From Candidatus Firestoneibacteriota bacterium (GTDB taxonomy: Bacteria; Oederibacteriota; Muellerivitia; Muellerivitales; Muellerivitaceae): a stretch of 50,396 nt of DNA. The stretch covers positions 1,097-51,492 of the forward strand of contig JABDGD010000010.1 of NCBI GenBank assembly GCA_013286205.1, written 5' to 3'. A program made the position numbers and the translations under genes. Numbering within the stretch: position 1 is the stretch's first letter; each line of letters opens with the position of its first letter. This document shows, piece after piece, positions 26,930-36,239 of the stretch. The notes beneath the pieces were generated by a model that made no database searches, had not been told where the DNA came from, and worked only from the letters and a program-made list of their open reading frames with translations.

Positions 26930-28312
26930 GTGAGTCTTATCTCGTCTGACATTTTAAAAGCCTGCGACATTCGGGGTATTTACCCGAAGCCGCTGGGCAC
27001 TGATCAGGCCTATCAGATTGGCCTGGCGGTCGGCACTTTGGTCAAAGAAGAATCCCATCGAAACATTAAGGTCGTGGTGGGGCACGACATACGCCGCTCC
27101 AGCAAACCTCTGAGTAAATCCCTTTTAGAGGGTCTTTATCGAACCGGCCTCAAAATTGTGGATGCGGGGTTGGTCTCGACGCCTTTGCTGGCTTATGCCG
27201 CCAGATACTCTAAGGCTTCAACGGGCATTATGATTACCGCTTCGCACAATCCGCCCGAATATAACGGGTTCAAGTTTTTTCGCTGGGGCAACCCGGCTCC
27301 GATTGAATGGATATCCAGCCTCTATCAGGTTTTAGACCGGCAAGATTTCCGCAAAGGCGCGGGTGTGGTGGAAGTGAAAGATTTTTACCGGGATTACCGC
27401 AACGCTTTAATCAATGTGATTGCCCAGAGTTTTCAGGGTTTTAAAATTGTAGTGGACGTGGGTAACGGCGCCGCCACTTTAACCGCGCCGGATGTTTTGA
27501 GCGGGCTGGGATGTGATTTGATTTTAATGAATGGCGAAGCGGACGGAGACTACCCGGGACGCGGCGCGGACAGCTCCCATCCCGCGACGCTGGCCGCTTT
27601 AAGCGAAAAGGTTCGTAAAACGAAGGCCCATTTAGGTGTGGCGTTTGACGGCGACGGCGACCGGATTAGCTTTGTGGATGAAAAAGGCAGGGAAGTGCCC
27701 AACGACATCATTTTATCCCTCTTCGCCGAAGAATGGGTGGTAGCGGGCAAGCGCCACAAAGTAGTTTATGACGTTAAAAGCTCCGATTGGGTTGATCAAA
27801 CTATCCGTCAGCAGGGCGGCCATCCGATCTTAGAAAGAGCGGGACATTCCTTTATTTTTGACCGCATGCAAAAAGAGAAGGCTTTGATGGGCGGCGAGGC
27901 CAGCGGCCACTTTTTCCTGCCAGGTGATTTTCCGGGCGACGCCCTTTATGCCTGTCTTCGGGTCATGGAAATTTTGAAAGAAAAAGAAATGACGCTGGGC
28001 AAGTATTTTGAAAAGTTTCCCCCGCGGGTTTCGACGCATGATTTGAAAATCCGTATGTCAGATGACGCGGTCATCAAATTCTATTCGGCGCTGGAAAGCC
28101 GCGCGAAACAATTGGGCGCGATGGTTTATACGGTGGATGGAATCCGGGCGGTTTTTGACGAGTGCTGGGGAATTGTGCGCAAATCGGTTACGGAGCCGGT
28201 GGTTTCCTGCCGTTTTGAGGGCCCCGACAGCGCGAAGATAAAGAAAACCATCGAGGATTGGCTTCAAGATTCACCCGAGGTACTGCAAGAAATATTAAAG
28301 AAGATTAAATGA
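26930..28312 (+). CDS. Phosphomannomutase/phosphoglucomutase
   Basis: A 460-residue alpha-D-phosphohexomutase interconverting hexose 6- and 1-phosphates. The start is GTG 26930. The phosphoserine loop TASHNP is at 103-108 (Ser105), the metal loop DGDGDR at 240-245, and the sugar-specificity loop GGEASGH at 321-327. The GGEASGH sequence is typical of AlgC/ManB bifunctional PMM/PGM enzymes. A C-terminal domain completes the usual four-domain length. It overlaps the RlmH-like gene by ATGA. Confidence 0.92.
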   Translation: MSLISSDILKACDIRGIYPKPLGTDQAYQIGLAVGTLVKEESHRNIKVVVGHDIRRSSKPLSKSLLEGLYRTGLKIVDAGLVSTPLLAYAARYSKASTGIMITASHNPPEYNGFKFFRWGNPAPIEWISSLYQVLDRQDFRKGAGVVEVKDFYRDYRNALINVIAQSFQGFKIVVDVGNGAATLTAPDVLSGLGCDLILMNGEADGDYPGRGADSSHPATLAALSEKVRKTKAHLGVAFDGDGDRISFVDEKGREVPNDIILSLFAEEWVVAGKRHKVVYDVKSSDWVDQTIRQQGGHPILERAGHSFIFDRMQKEKALMGGEASGHFFLPGDFPGDALYACLRVMEILKEKEMTLGKYFEKFPPRVSTHDLKIRMSDDAVIKFYSALESRAKQLGAMVYTVDGIRAVFDECWGIVRKSVTEPVVSCRFEGPDSAKIKKTIEDWLQDSPEVLQEILKKIK

Positions 28313-28728
28313 TCTATTGTGCCTTCGTGGGTTCTTTTAAAGATAAACGCCTTTCACAGATGTCTAATGAGTATTTGCGCCAGCTGGAACGCTGGTGGCC
28401 GGTGACGGTGGTCACCCTTCCCGAAAAAACAAAAGACATTCTGAAATTCATCGAGCAGAAAAAAGACAAGGGTTTGATGGTTTCGCTGGACGCTCACGGC
28501 GAAAAAATGGATTCAGCGAGTTTTATTAGCTGGGTGACCCAGTCCTCCAGGGACATTTATTTTTTAGGATGGGGCGCGGATGGGCCGCCGGCTGAGGTAG
28601 TTAAACTGAAATTGAAAAGTCTGGGCGTTTCGCCTATGACTTTTTCTCACGAATTGGCCCGGGTTCTTTTGTTGGAACAGCTTTATCGCTCGGGGGCAAC
28701 CTTGAAAAATCACCCCTATCCTAAGTGA
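28309..28728 (+). CDS. rlmH: RlmH-like 23S rRNA pseudouridine methyltransferase
   Basis: A 139-residue SPOUT-family protein; RlmH methylates pseudouridine 1915 of 23S rRNA using SAM. Visible family features are VSLDAHGEKMDSASFISWV, the FLGWGADGPP stretch in the SAM-binding knot, and MTFSHELARVLLLEQLYRSG. It is about 15 residues shorter than typical, the usual GG before the knot is GW, and the C-terminal His of the PYH motif is Pro (NHPYPK). Activity may therefore differ from the standard enzyme. Confidence 0.8.
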   Translation: MIYCAFVGSFKDKRLSQMSNEYLRQLERWWPVTVVTLPEKTKDILKFIEQKKDKGLMVSLDAHGEKMDSASFISWVTQSSRDIYFLGWGADGPPAEVVKLKLKSLGVSPMTFSHELARVLLLEQLYRSGATLKNHPYPK

Positions 28729-28835
28729 ATTTAGGGTTTGCCAGCTTTTGCAACTTTAACCAGGTTTGTTCCGTCAGATAAGAGATATAGATGAAGTATA
28801 ATTGGTTCGATTCTTTTACTTGCGGGGAGGCTGTA

Positions 28836-29636
28836 ATGATTCGTCAAAGCGTGATGGGGTTGTTTTTATTTATCTTTTTCTTAGCTTTCAATCTTACGCC
28901 GTTGCGCGCCCAAACCGCCCCCGCGGCTGCCGCTGATCCGGTTGAATATGTAGTGGAAGACATCAAAGGCGGCAATGTTCAGGTTTTAGAAGAGAACTCG
29001 AAAACTTGGGACAATGCTCAAGAAGGCCAAACGTTAGAGTCGGGCGATGAAATCCGTGTGGGTGACAACAGCGAAGTCACATTAACGATGCAGTCAGACA
29101 CTCAAGTGCATTTGTCGGCTAACAGTGATTTAAAAGTCGGTCAAATTGAACCCAATGAAACCAACGGCTTTTTGAGCCACTTGGTGGTTTTGGCCGGGAC
29201 TATTTTATCTGACGTCAAAAAGAACCTTTTGGAAAGCCACTCGAGTTTTGAGGTGGAGGCAAACGGCGTGGTTTGCGGGGTTCGTGGAACCGCTTTTGAA
29301 GTGTCGAATGTGAACGGCGAAGTTCAAACCGTAACGCACGAAGGTAAGGTGGAAGCTTTAAGCGGCGGAGAATCGCATTATATTACCGCTGGAAGCGCGT
29401 CCGCTTTTAGGAATGGCCGCTATCAGGGCGTACGCCAGGTGAGAGCGGAAGAGTTAAACCGCTTCAAGCAATGGCGTAGTTTCCGTACTAGAATCCGGGC
29501 CAAACGTCTGGAACGCGTCAGATCTATCCGTTTAGGCCGCCGCCAGGCCTGGGTGCGCAGGCATCAGCCTTCGAGACAAAGAGCCAAGCGGCGGGAAGAA
29601 ATTCGCCGCCGTTATGACAGGCGTAATCATGAATAA
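28836..29636 (+). CDS. FecR-domain secreted protein with Arg-rich tail
   Basis: A 266-residue exported protein. I choose ATG 28836 because GGGGAGG lies just upstream; an ATG at 28791 would add 15 residues ahead of the signal peptide. The signal peptide spans about 1-27 (LFLFIFFLAFNLTPLRA). The FecR domain (about 45-190) shows LESGDEIRVGDNSEVTL, VVLAGTILSDV and VRGTAFEV. The last 60 residues are very rich in Arg (RSFRTRIRAKRLERVRSIR), an unusual basic tail that might bind polyanionic surface polymer or nucleic acid. Confidence 0.78.
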   Translation: MIRQSVMGLFLFIFFLAFNLTPLRAQTAPAAAADPVEYVVEDIKGGNVQVLEENSKTWDNAQEGQTLESGDEIRVGDNSEVTLTMQSDTQVHLSANSDLKVGQIEPNETNGFLSHLVVLAGTILSDVKKNLLESHSSFEVEANGVVCGVRGTAFEVSNVNGEVQTVTHEGKVEALSGGESHYITAGSASAFRNGRYQGVRQVRAEELNRFKQWRSFRTRIRAKRLERVRSIRLGRRQAWVRRHQPSRQRAKRREEIRRRYDRRNHE

Positions 29637-29651
29637 GGTTGTGAGCTGGTT

Positions 29652-31694
29652 ATGAACGTTTCTCAAAAACTTTCGTCGGTAGTTTTAGATAACCGCCTCG
29701 AAAACCGTCCTCAACAAAACCTGATGGCGTCCGCCGTTGAAGAAAACCTCGAAAATGGGGGATTCTTAATGGTGGAGGCTGGGACCGGTGTGGGTAAAAG
29801 CTTCGCTTACCTGCTTCCGGCGATCGAGCACGCCTTGAAACAGGGCGGGCCTGTGGTGGTTTCAACGCATACGCTGACTCTTCAAGAACAGCTGTTCCAA
29901 AAAGACCTGCCGCTGGTTTTGAAAGCGGTTAATGAAGAAGGCCTGGGAATGGCTTCGGCTCTTTTAATGAAAGGGCGGGGCAACTATCTTTCGCGCCGCC
30001 GGTTGAAGATGGCTCTGGAAAATAATTCCCAGATGGATATTGAGAATGGGGAAGTTGATCTCGTTAAAATTCAGGAGTGGTCTTTAAATTCCGCGGAAGG
30101 TACTTTGGCGGCCTTGCCCTTTCCGATTAAACCTGAAGTTTGGGGAGAGATCAAAAGCGATCCCTATCACTGCCTGGGTTCTAAATGTCCCACCTTTGAC
30201 ACTTGTTTTTTTCACTCTACCCGGCGCAGAGCGGGCGGCGCCCACTTGATTCTGGTGAATCACGCGCTTCTCTTGGCGGATTTGGCGCTGAAAATGGAAG
30301 AGGCCCCGGGTGTTTTGCCGAATTACGACGTTCTAATTGTGGATGAGGCACACCATTTGCCGGCCATGGCGACAGAGTATTTGGGCGCGTCGGTGAGCCT
30401 TTCGGAATGCATGGGTTTGGTGAAAAGACTTTTATATACCGATGAGAAAAACGTGGGTGGACGAAAGGGTCTTTTTACTTTGATGCCGGTTTCGGGAGCC
30501 GGTGAAGCCGTGATGGAATTTAAAAAGGCGGCTGAGGACTTTTTCACTGAAATTGGTTTAATGGCCATGAAGGGCACCGCGGTGAACCGCGCTTATCTCC
30601 TGCCCGAAGAGACACCCGACATCGAAAAAATAGCCGGTCCCTTAAAAAAGATTCAATACCTGTTGGAGTTGGCTGAAAGATCCGCGGCATCGGAAGAATT
30701 GGGTCTGGAAGCCAGAGGCACCCGTGAGGAGTGCCGGGCTTTAGTAAGCCGGTTGTCTGACATTTTGGACAGGGGCTGGGGTGAAGAATCTTGCTACGTG
30801 GTCGAACCAGACGCCATCGCCTTGAGAAGAGGCGAGGTGAAGGCGGCCTCAGTGAAGGCCATTCCCATCGACGCGTCAAGCTTGATCCGCGAACATTTAT
30901 TAACCACGGTTAAGTCGGTCATTTTTACCAGCGCCACTTTGTCGGTGGGTAATGACTTTGGCTACTTTAAACACGCGTTGGGGTTGGACGGGTCTGACGA
31001 AGCGGACCGGGTCAAAACGTTGGCGGTTGGTTCTCCCTTTAATTACAAAAAACAGGTGACCTTATTTTTACCCCGAAACATGCCCCATCCCCGGCGTGAA
31101 GAAGAGCGCTATGTGAAAGAGGTTATTGAGTACACCAAAGCCTCGTTGAAACATTCTCATGGCAAAGCCTTTGTACTCTTTACCAGCAACAAGATGATGC
31201 GCCAGGTTTCGGAGGCCGTGAGGCCGACTTTGGATGACATGGGTATTACGCTTTTGGTTCAAGGAGAAGACGGCTGGGACAGAACCAAAATTTTGAAGGT
31301 TTTCCGTGAGGATATTAATTCTGTTCTGTTTGGCGTGAATAGTTTTTGGGAAGGGGTGGACGTACCCGGTGAAGCCCTTTCCAATTTGATTATTACCAAA
31401 CTGCCTTTTCAAGTTCCGGAAGGCCCGCTGGTTGAAGCCCGCCATGCCCGCTTAAGAGAGCAAGGTTTGGAGCCGTTCGCGGTCGAGAGTTTGCCGGAGG
31501 CGGTGCTTCGTCTGAAACAGGGGTTTGGGAGATTGATTCGAACCGCGACCGATGTGGGGACAGTGACTTTGCTGGATCCGCGGGTGACCACAGAGCGCTG
31601 GGGAAGAGTTTTTCTAAATGCTTTGCCCGAATGCGATACGGTTTATCTATCTAAACCCGGTACGCCCGAAAAAGCCGCGCCTAAACGCCGTTAA
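29652..31694 (+). CDS. dinG: DinG/XPD-family DNA helicase with altered Fe-S ligand
   Basis: A 680-residue SF2 helicase of the DinG/YoaA group, which unwinds 5'-tailed DNA, R-loops and repair intermediates. Walker A is EAGTGVGKS (42-50), the Walker B DEAH box is IVDEAHHLPA, and late motifs include FWEGVDVPGE and QGFGRLIRT. Three Fe-S cysteines are visible (C174, C179, C185), but the usual first ligand after KGRGNYL is Ser (S114), so a normal four-Cys [4Fe-4S] cluster is not evident. It follows the FecR gene after 15 bases and precedes ruvB by 47. Confidence 0.88.
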   Translation: MNVSQKLSSVVLDNRLENRPQQNLMASAVEENLENGGFLMVEAGTGVGKSFAYLLPAIEHALKQGGPVVVSTHTLTLQEQLFQKDLPLVLKAVNEEGLGMASALLMKGRGNYLSRRRLKMALENNSQMDIENGEVDLVKIQEWSLNSAEGTLAALPFPIKPEVWGEIKSDPYHCLGSKCPTFDTCFFHSTRRRAGGAHLILVNHALLLADLALKMEEAPGVLPNYDVLIVDEAHHLPAMATEYLGASVSLSECMGLVKRLLYTDEKNVGGRKGLFTLMPVSGAGEAVMEFKKAAEDFFTEIGLMAMKGTAVNRAYLLPEETPDIEKIAGPLKKIQYLLELAERSAASEELGLEARGTREECRALVSRLSDILDRGWGEESCYVVEPDAIALRRGEVKAASVKAIPIDASSLIREHLLTTVKSVIFTSATLSVGNDFGYFKHALGLDGSDEADRVKTLAVGSPFNYKKQVTLFLPRNMPHPRREEERYVKEVIEYTKASLKHSHGKAFVLFTSNKMMRQVSEAVRPTLDDMGITLLVQGEDGWDRTKILKVFREDINSVLFGVNSFWEGVDVPGEALSNLIITKLPFQVPEGPLVEARHARLREQGLEPFAVESLPEAVLRLKQGFGRLIRTATDVGTVTLLDPRVTTERWGRVFLNALPECDTVYLSKPGTPEKAAPKRR

Positions 31695-31741
31695 ACCAAT
31701 AACGAATTGGACATCCCCTCGTTTGCCTGTAAAATACCCGC

Positions 31742-32800
31742 ATGTCCCGATCTGAAAGCAAAAAAAACGCGCAAAGCGAACCATCCCTGGATGAAGATCG
31801 TGTGGTCAATCCGGCCATAGTGGATGATGAAGAACCCACCCTACGGCCTCAGCATTTATTGGAATATGTCGGTCAAAGCGCCCTTAAAGATTCTCTTTCC
31901 ATTACTCTTCAAGCCGCTCAAAAACGAAAAGAAGCGTTGGAACATATTTTGTTCTCGGGCCCGCCGGGTTTAGGTAAAACGACGCTGGCCGTCATTATGG
32001 CGAAGGAGATGGGCGTTAATATCAAAACAACTTCGGGTCCGGTGATTGAACGGGCGGGGGATTTGGCGGCGCTGCTCACGAACCTTCAACCCTACGATGT
32101 TCTCTTTATTGATGAGATTCACCGTTTGCCCCGCATCGTCGAAGAAATTCTTTATCCCGCCATGGAAGATTTTGAGTTGGACATCATGATCGGCAAGGGC
32201 CCAACGGCCCGGGCCATTCGCCTTAACTTACCCCCCTTCACTTTAGTGGGCGCTACCACCAGGGCGGGCAAGGTCAGCGCGCCATTACGCGATCGGTTTG
32301 GGCTTTCTTACCGGTTGGAGTTTTACACCAAAGAAGAATTGACCGAGATTATCAAACGGTCTGCCCAGGTTTTGAAAATCAAAATATCTCCCGAAGGCGC
32401 AGCTGAAATTGCCCGCCGTTCCCGCGGGACGCCGCGTCTGGCCAACCGGCTTTTAAAACGGGTCCGCGATTTTGCCGAGGTGAAGCGCAAGGGAAGCATT
32501 GATCAGGAGGTGGCTGATTCGGCTTTGAAATTACTCCATGTAGATGAGCTGGGATTGGACACCATGGACCGCCGTATTTTGTCCTGTATTGTCGAAAAGT
32601 TTGGCGGCGGGCCGGTGGGCATAGAAACCCTGGCAATTGGCGTAGGGGAAGAAGCGGATACGGTTGAGGATGTCTATGAGCCTTATTTGGTTCAAATCGG
32701 CTTTTTACAGCGTACCGCGGCGGGCCGCAAAGCGACCGCTTTGGCCTTTCAACATTTGGGCCTTCAACCGCCCCGGGGCAGCCAGCAAAACCTTTTGTAA
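31742..32800 (+). CDS. ruvB: Holliday junction branch-migration ATPase RuvB
   Basis: A 352-residue AAA+ motor that, with RuvA, migrates Holliday junctions. Visible motifs are [12 protein letters not shown], Walker [10 protein letters not shown] (73-81), Walker B DEIHRLP (124-130), sensor 1 GATTRAG (170-176) and the Arg-finger region LRDRFG, then the winged-helix C-terminus. Length is normal apart from a polar 30-residue N-terminal extension. ruvA and ruvC are not adjacent. Confidence 0.97.
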   Translation: MSRSESKKNAQSEPSLDEDRVVNPAIVDDEEPTLRPQHLLEYVGQSALKDSLSITLQAAQKRKEALEHILFSGPPGLGKTTLAVIMAKEMGVNIKTTSGPVIERAGDLAALLTNLQPYDVLFIDEIHRLPRIVEEILYPAMEDFELDIMIGKGPTARAIRLNLPPFTLVGATTRAGKVSAPLRDRFGLSYRLEFYTKEELTEIIKRSAQVLKIKISPEGAAEIARRSRGTPRLANRLLKRVRDFAEVKRKGSIDQEVADSALKLLHVDELGLDTMDRRILSCIVEKFGGGPVGIETLAIGVGEEADTVEDVYEPYLVQIGFLQRTAAGRKATALAFQHLGLQPPRGSQQNLL

Positions 32801-32948
32801 TCAGGGGTTTGTCTCGAGGTTTCAAAACCTTTGTGGTATATTTTTGCGGTTGAAAAACCGCATAGAATCTCTTGAAAAAATGAGTCCGTTTTTATATATA
32901 AGTTCTGCCTTTGTCGGTGTTTTTTATTGAACACATAAAGGATTCCAC

Positions 32949-33893
32949 GTGATCGAAGTCAAAGATCTAACCAAGACTTACGGCAATATCGCAGCCATTG
33001 AAAAAATCTCTTTTTCCGTACCTAAAGGAACCATTCTGGGGCTTTTAGGCCCCAACGGCGCCGGCAAAACCACCACCATGAGAATCTTAACCACCTCGCT
33101 GGCCCCGACCAGCGGTAAGGCCACTGTAGCCGGCTTTGATGTGGTGACCGCCCCTCAAGAAGTGCGTAAACGCATTGGATATCTTCCTGAAGTTCCTCCC
33201 ATTTACAGCGATATGAGCATCATGGCTTATTTGAAGTTTGTCGCTGATATCAAAGAAGTGCCGCTCGATAAAAAGGCCAACCGCATTGGTGAAGTTTTGG
33301 AAATGCTTGATTTGGGCAAAATGAGCCAGCGTTTAATCGGCCATCTTTCCCTGGGTTATCGCCAGCGCGTGGGCTTGGCGCAGGCGTTGCTGCATGATCC
33401 GGATGTTTTGGTTTTGGATGAACCGACCCGCGGTTTGGACCCCAAACAAATTCTTGAAATCCGCAAATTGATTAAATCATTAAGCGGCCAAAGAACGATT
33501 ATTTTGTCCACGCACATTTTGCCGGAAGTTTCCTCCACTTGCGATGACGTGATTATTGTGGATCAGGGCAAAATTGTGGCGGCCGACTCAGTTGAAAACC
33601 TTTCCCAGCGTTTGGCTGGCGGTAAGATTCTGGATTTGGAGATTAAAGGGCCGTCGGATGAAGTTACCAAAGCGTTTGAAAAAATTGACGGCGTTTCCGC
33701 CGTGAAATCTTTGGGCAGGGAAAGCAAAGGCGTTTCCAAACTGGAAGTGTCGACCGATGGCACACTTGAGGCGCGCGAAGCCCTCTTTAATTGCGTGGTT
33801 AAGAACAAGTGGGTCCTCTATCAACTAAGCCCCGTGGGCGTCAGCCTGGAAGATGTCTTCTTGAAATTAACGACAAAGGATTCCGCGTTATGA
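32949..33893 (+). CDS. ABC transporter ATP-binding protein (GldA-like)
   Basis: A 314-residue ATPase. Start GTG 32949. Walker A is GPNGAGKTT (34-42), the signature LSLGYRQRVGLAQAL is followed by Walker B VLVLDEPTRGLDP, and the switch His lies in STHILPE. A C-terminal 90-residue extension is typical of ABC-2 exporter ATPases of the GldA/drug-export type. Its stop overlaps the start of the permease gene. In Bacteroidota, GldA works with GldF and GldG in gliding/type IX secretion; here both partners follow in order. Confidence 0.9.
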   Translation: MIEVKDLTKTYGNIAAIEKISFSVPKGTILGLLGPNGAGKTTTMRILTTSLAPTSGKATVAGFDVVTAPQEVRKRIGYLPEVPPIYSDMSIMAYLKFVADIKEVPLDKKANRIGEVLEMLDLGKMSQRLIGHLSLGYRQRVGLAQALLHDPDVLVLDEPTRGLDPKQILEIRKLIKSLSGQRTIILSTHILPEVSSTCDDVIIVDQGKIVAADSVENLSQRLAGGKILDLEIKGPSDEVTKAFEKIDGVSAVKSLGRESKGVSKLEVSTDGTLEAREALFNCVVKNKWVLYQLSPVGVSLEDVFLKLTTKDSAL

Positions 33894-34603
33894 ACTCCCG
33901 CAAACTTTTCGCCATTGTGAACCGTGAGTTGGGCGCCTATTTTTCCTCTCCGTTGGGCTATTTCGTATTGTTTGTTTTCTTTTTAATCTACGGACTTTTC
34001 TTTTGGATGATTTGCACCGGTTCGCACGCGGCGACCATGCAGTACTTTTTCGCCAACACCATGTTTGTCTTCTTTATCACTACGCCGCTGGTGACGATGA
34101 GGCTTTGGTCCGAAGAAGAGAAAAATGGCACGGCTGAATTGCTAAAAACGTCTCCGTTGACCATTTGGGAAATTGTTATTGGCAAATACTTGGGGGCTTG
34201 CTGCTTTTTTCTGGTGATGTCGAGTGTCACGCTGGTTTATTTGACGTTTATTTTGGTTCTAGGCAATCCGGACTTGATGCCGCTTTTAGCCAACTATCTG
34301 GGGTACTTTTTGGGTGTGATGGCGTTCTTTGCCATTGGCTTGTTCGCTTCGACCCTGAGTGAAAATCAAATCGTTTCCGCCATCATATCGCTGGTGATCT
34401 TATTGGGGTTATGGGTCATTGGTTACGCGGGGAATATGGTGCAAGGACCTTTCGGCGACTTTTTGAAATATATTTCCGTTTTGAGCCATACCGAAGATTT
34501 CTTTAAGGGTGTCATTGATTTGAGCCACGTCTTTTATCTGGTCAGCCTTATTTTCCTGGGTTTGTTTTTTTCTGTGAAAGTTTTGGAAAGCAAGCGGAGC
34601 TAA
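33890..34603 (+). CDS. ABC-2 type permease (GldF-like)
   Basis: A 237-residue inner-membrane protein with about six transmembrane helices. I choose ATG 33890, which overlaps the ATPase stop (ATGA); longer in-frame extensions run inside the ATPase gene. The N-terminus LFAIVNRELGAYFSSPLGYF is typical of GldF-like permeases, followed by RLWSEEEKNGTAELLKTSPL, the conserved cytoplasmic loop of ABC-2 exporters that contacts the ATPase. It is 1 base from the next gene. Confidence 0.9.
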   Translation: MNSRKLFAIVNRELGAYFSSPLGYFVLFVFFLIYGLFFWMICTGSHAATMQYFFANTMFVFFITTPLVTMRLWSEEEKNGTAELLKTSPLTIWEIVIGKYLGACCFFLVMSSVTLVYLTFILVLGNPDLMPLLANYLGYFLGVMAFFAIGLFASTLSENQIVSAIISLVILLGLWVIGYAGNMVQGPFGDFLKYISVLSHTEDFFKGVIDLSHVFYLVSLIFLGLFFSVKVLESKRS

Positions 34604-34604
34604 C

Positions 34605-36239
34605 ATGAAAAATTCACCTCTTTTATTACAGGTTCGGGCGAACAACACAGCCGCTTTGTCGGTTGGTTTGGTTTTGGTGCTGGCGGGCGGCTTTAGCGCC
34701 TTGATCCTCAACACAACCGCTTGGTGGAACTATATTTTGATTGGTTTGGGATTGGTCATATTGGGCTTGTTTTTGGCCGCTAACCTGACCGAAATCAAAG
34801 AAGTGGGTAAGAAACGAACCACGATTACCAGAGCCAGCCTGACGTTAGTCGCTGTGGCGATGCTGGGTATTGTGGGCGCGTTGAACTACATCGTTTCCCG
34901 TCACCCTCTTCGGGTCGATTTAACTTCCAATAAGTTTTACACCCTGTCGGATCAAACGGTGGATACGCTGACCCACCTGACGCAAGACGTTAACGTGACT
35001 CTCTTTACCTCGCCTTCCCACGCGGGTCAGATGCAGGCGCAAATTCAAAGGGCGCAGCAGCTTTTGGAAGAGTACGGTAAAAAGTCCACCAAGTTCCGTT
35101 TTAAAGTCGTTGATACGGACCGCAATCCAGCCGAAGCCCGCCGTTATGGTATTCACGAATACAACACGGTGGTGTTTGAAAGCGGCGACAACCGCAAAGA
35201 TGTTCTTCAAAGAGATTACATCAGCTATAGCATGCAGGGCCGCCAGCCCATTCCGAAGTTCCAGGGCGAGCCTGCCTTCACTTCAGCCCTCGTCACCATG
35301 AGCGACACGACTCATCCGGCCTTTTACTTCACCGAAGGGCACGGCGAAAAACAGCTGGCCAATCCGCAGCCGGATGGTTACAGCACCTTTAAAGACATGT
35401 TTGAAAAAGAAAATTACACCGTAAAAACCATTAATCTTTTAAAAGACAAGATACCCGCGGACGCGGCAGGGATTGTGGTGCTCGGCCCCGTGAGAGCTTT
35501 TCAGCCTTCGGAAGCCAACCTTTTGCAAACCTACGCCAAGAACGGCGGCAAGGTCATGATCTGCTTTGACCTGATTGATCCGCTATCTAAAAGAACGATT
35601 ACGGGCACCGGTTTAAGCGGTTTGCTAAAAGATTTCGGCATTAAGGTTGATAACGACTTAGCGGTGGATAACACCAGCTATCTTCCGCCTAACCCCAGCG
35701 CGATTCTTCCTCAATACGGCAGCCACGCGATTATTGAAAAGTTATCTGAAAATCATTTGCCTTGCTTGATGGTCTTTAACCGTGAAATTGAAAAGACCGA
35801 GCCTTCACTGAAGGGTGCTACTTCCAGCGTTTTGATGCAAACCACGGACAAAGGCTGGGGAGTTAATAATTTAAAAGAAGAGATTACTTATCATGCTGGT
35901 GTGGATGTGAAGGGGCCGATTCCAGTGGCAGTCGCGTCTGAGCTGGTTTTATCGGATGGCTCCAACAAAAAAGCCCGGGTAGCGGTTTTCGGAAACTCAA
36001 CCTTCTTTGCCAATCAATATGCCACGACTTTGGGCAACCTGGATTTGGCTTTGAATACCTTTGGATGGATGGCGGAACAAGAAAATAAAATTACTATTCA
36101 TCCCAAGGAAGAAGAAAGCCGTATGCTGAACATTAGTAATGTCAGTGCGATGCTTTTGGTGGTTGTGGTTATTATTCTGATTCCTTTGGCGGCCTTAGTC
36201 ATGGGTTTTGTTGTCTGGTACCGCCGTCGATCCATATGA
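34605..36239 (+). CDS. GldG-like ABC auxiliary protein
   Basis: A 544-residue protein with N-terminal transmembrane helices (about 15-60 and 83-103), a large periplasmic region (about 110-510) and a C-terminal transmembrane helix ending VVWYRRRSI. The region after the third helix (LTSNKFYTLSDQTVDTLTHL) and the PAFYFTEGHGEKQL and GPVRAF segments fit the GldG/ABC_transp_aux family. It overlaps the DUF4340 gene by ATGA and completes the GldA-F-G order. Confidence 0.85.
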   Translation: MKNSPLLLQVRANNTAALSVGLVLVLAGGFSALILNTTAWWNYILIGLGLVILGLFLAANLTEIKEVGKKRTTITRASLTLVAVAMLGIVGALNYIVSRHPLRVDLTSNKFYTLSDQTVDTLTHLTQDVNVTLFTSPSHAGQMQAQIQRAQQLLEEYGKKSTKFRFKVVDTDRNPAEARRYGIHEYNTVVFESGDNRKDVLQRDYISYSMQGRQPIPKFQGEPAFTSALVTMSDTTHPAFYFTEGHGEKQLANPQPDGYSTFKDMFEKENYTVKTINLLKDKIPADAAGIVVLGPVRAFQPSEANLLQTYAKNGGKVMICFDLIDPLSKRTITGTGLSGLLKDFGIKVDNDLAVDNTSYLPPNPSAILPQYGSHAIIEKLSENHLPCLMVFNREIEKTEPSLKGATSSVLMQTTDKGWGVNNLKEEITYHAGVDVKGPIPVAVASELVLSDGSNKKARVAVFGNSTFFANQYATTLGNLDLALNTFGWMAEQENKITIHPKEEESRMLNISNVSAMLLVVVVIILIPLAALVMGFVVWYRRRSI

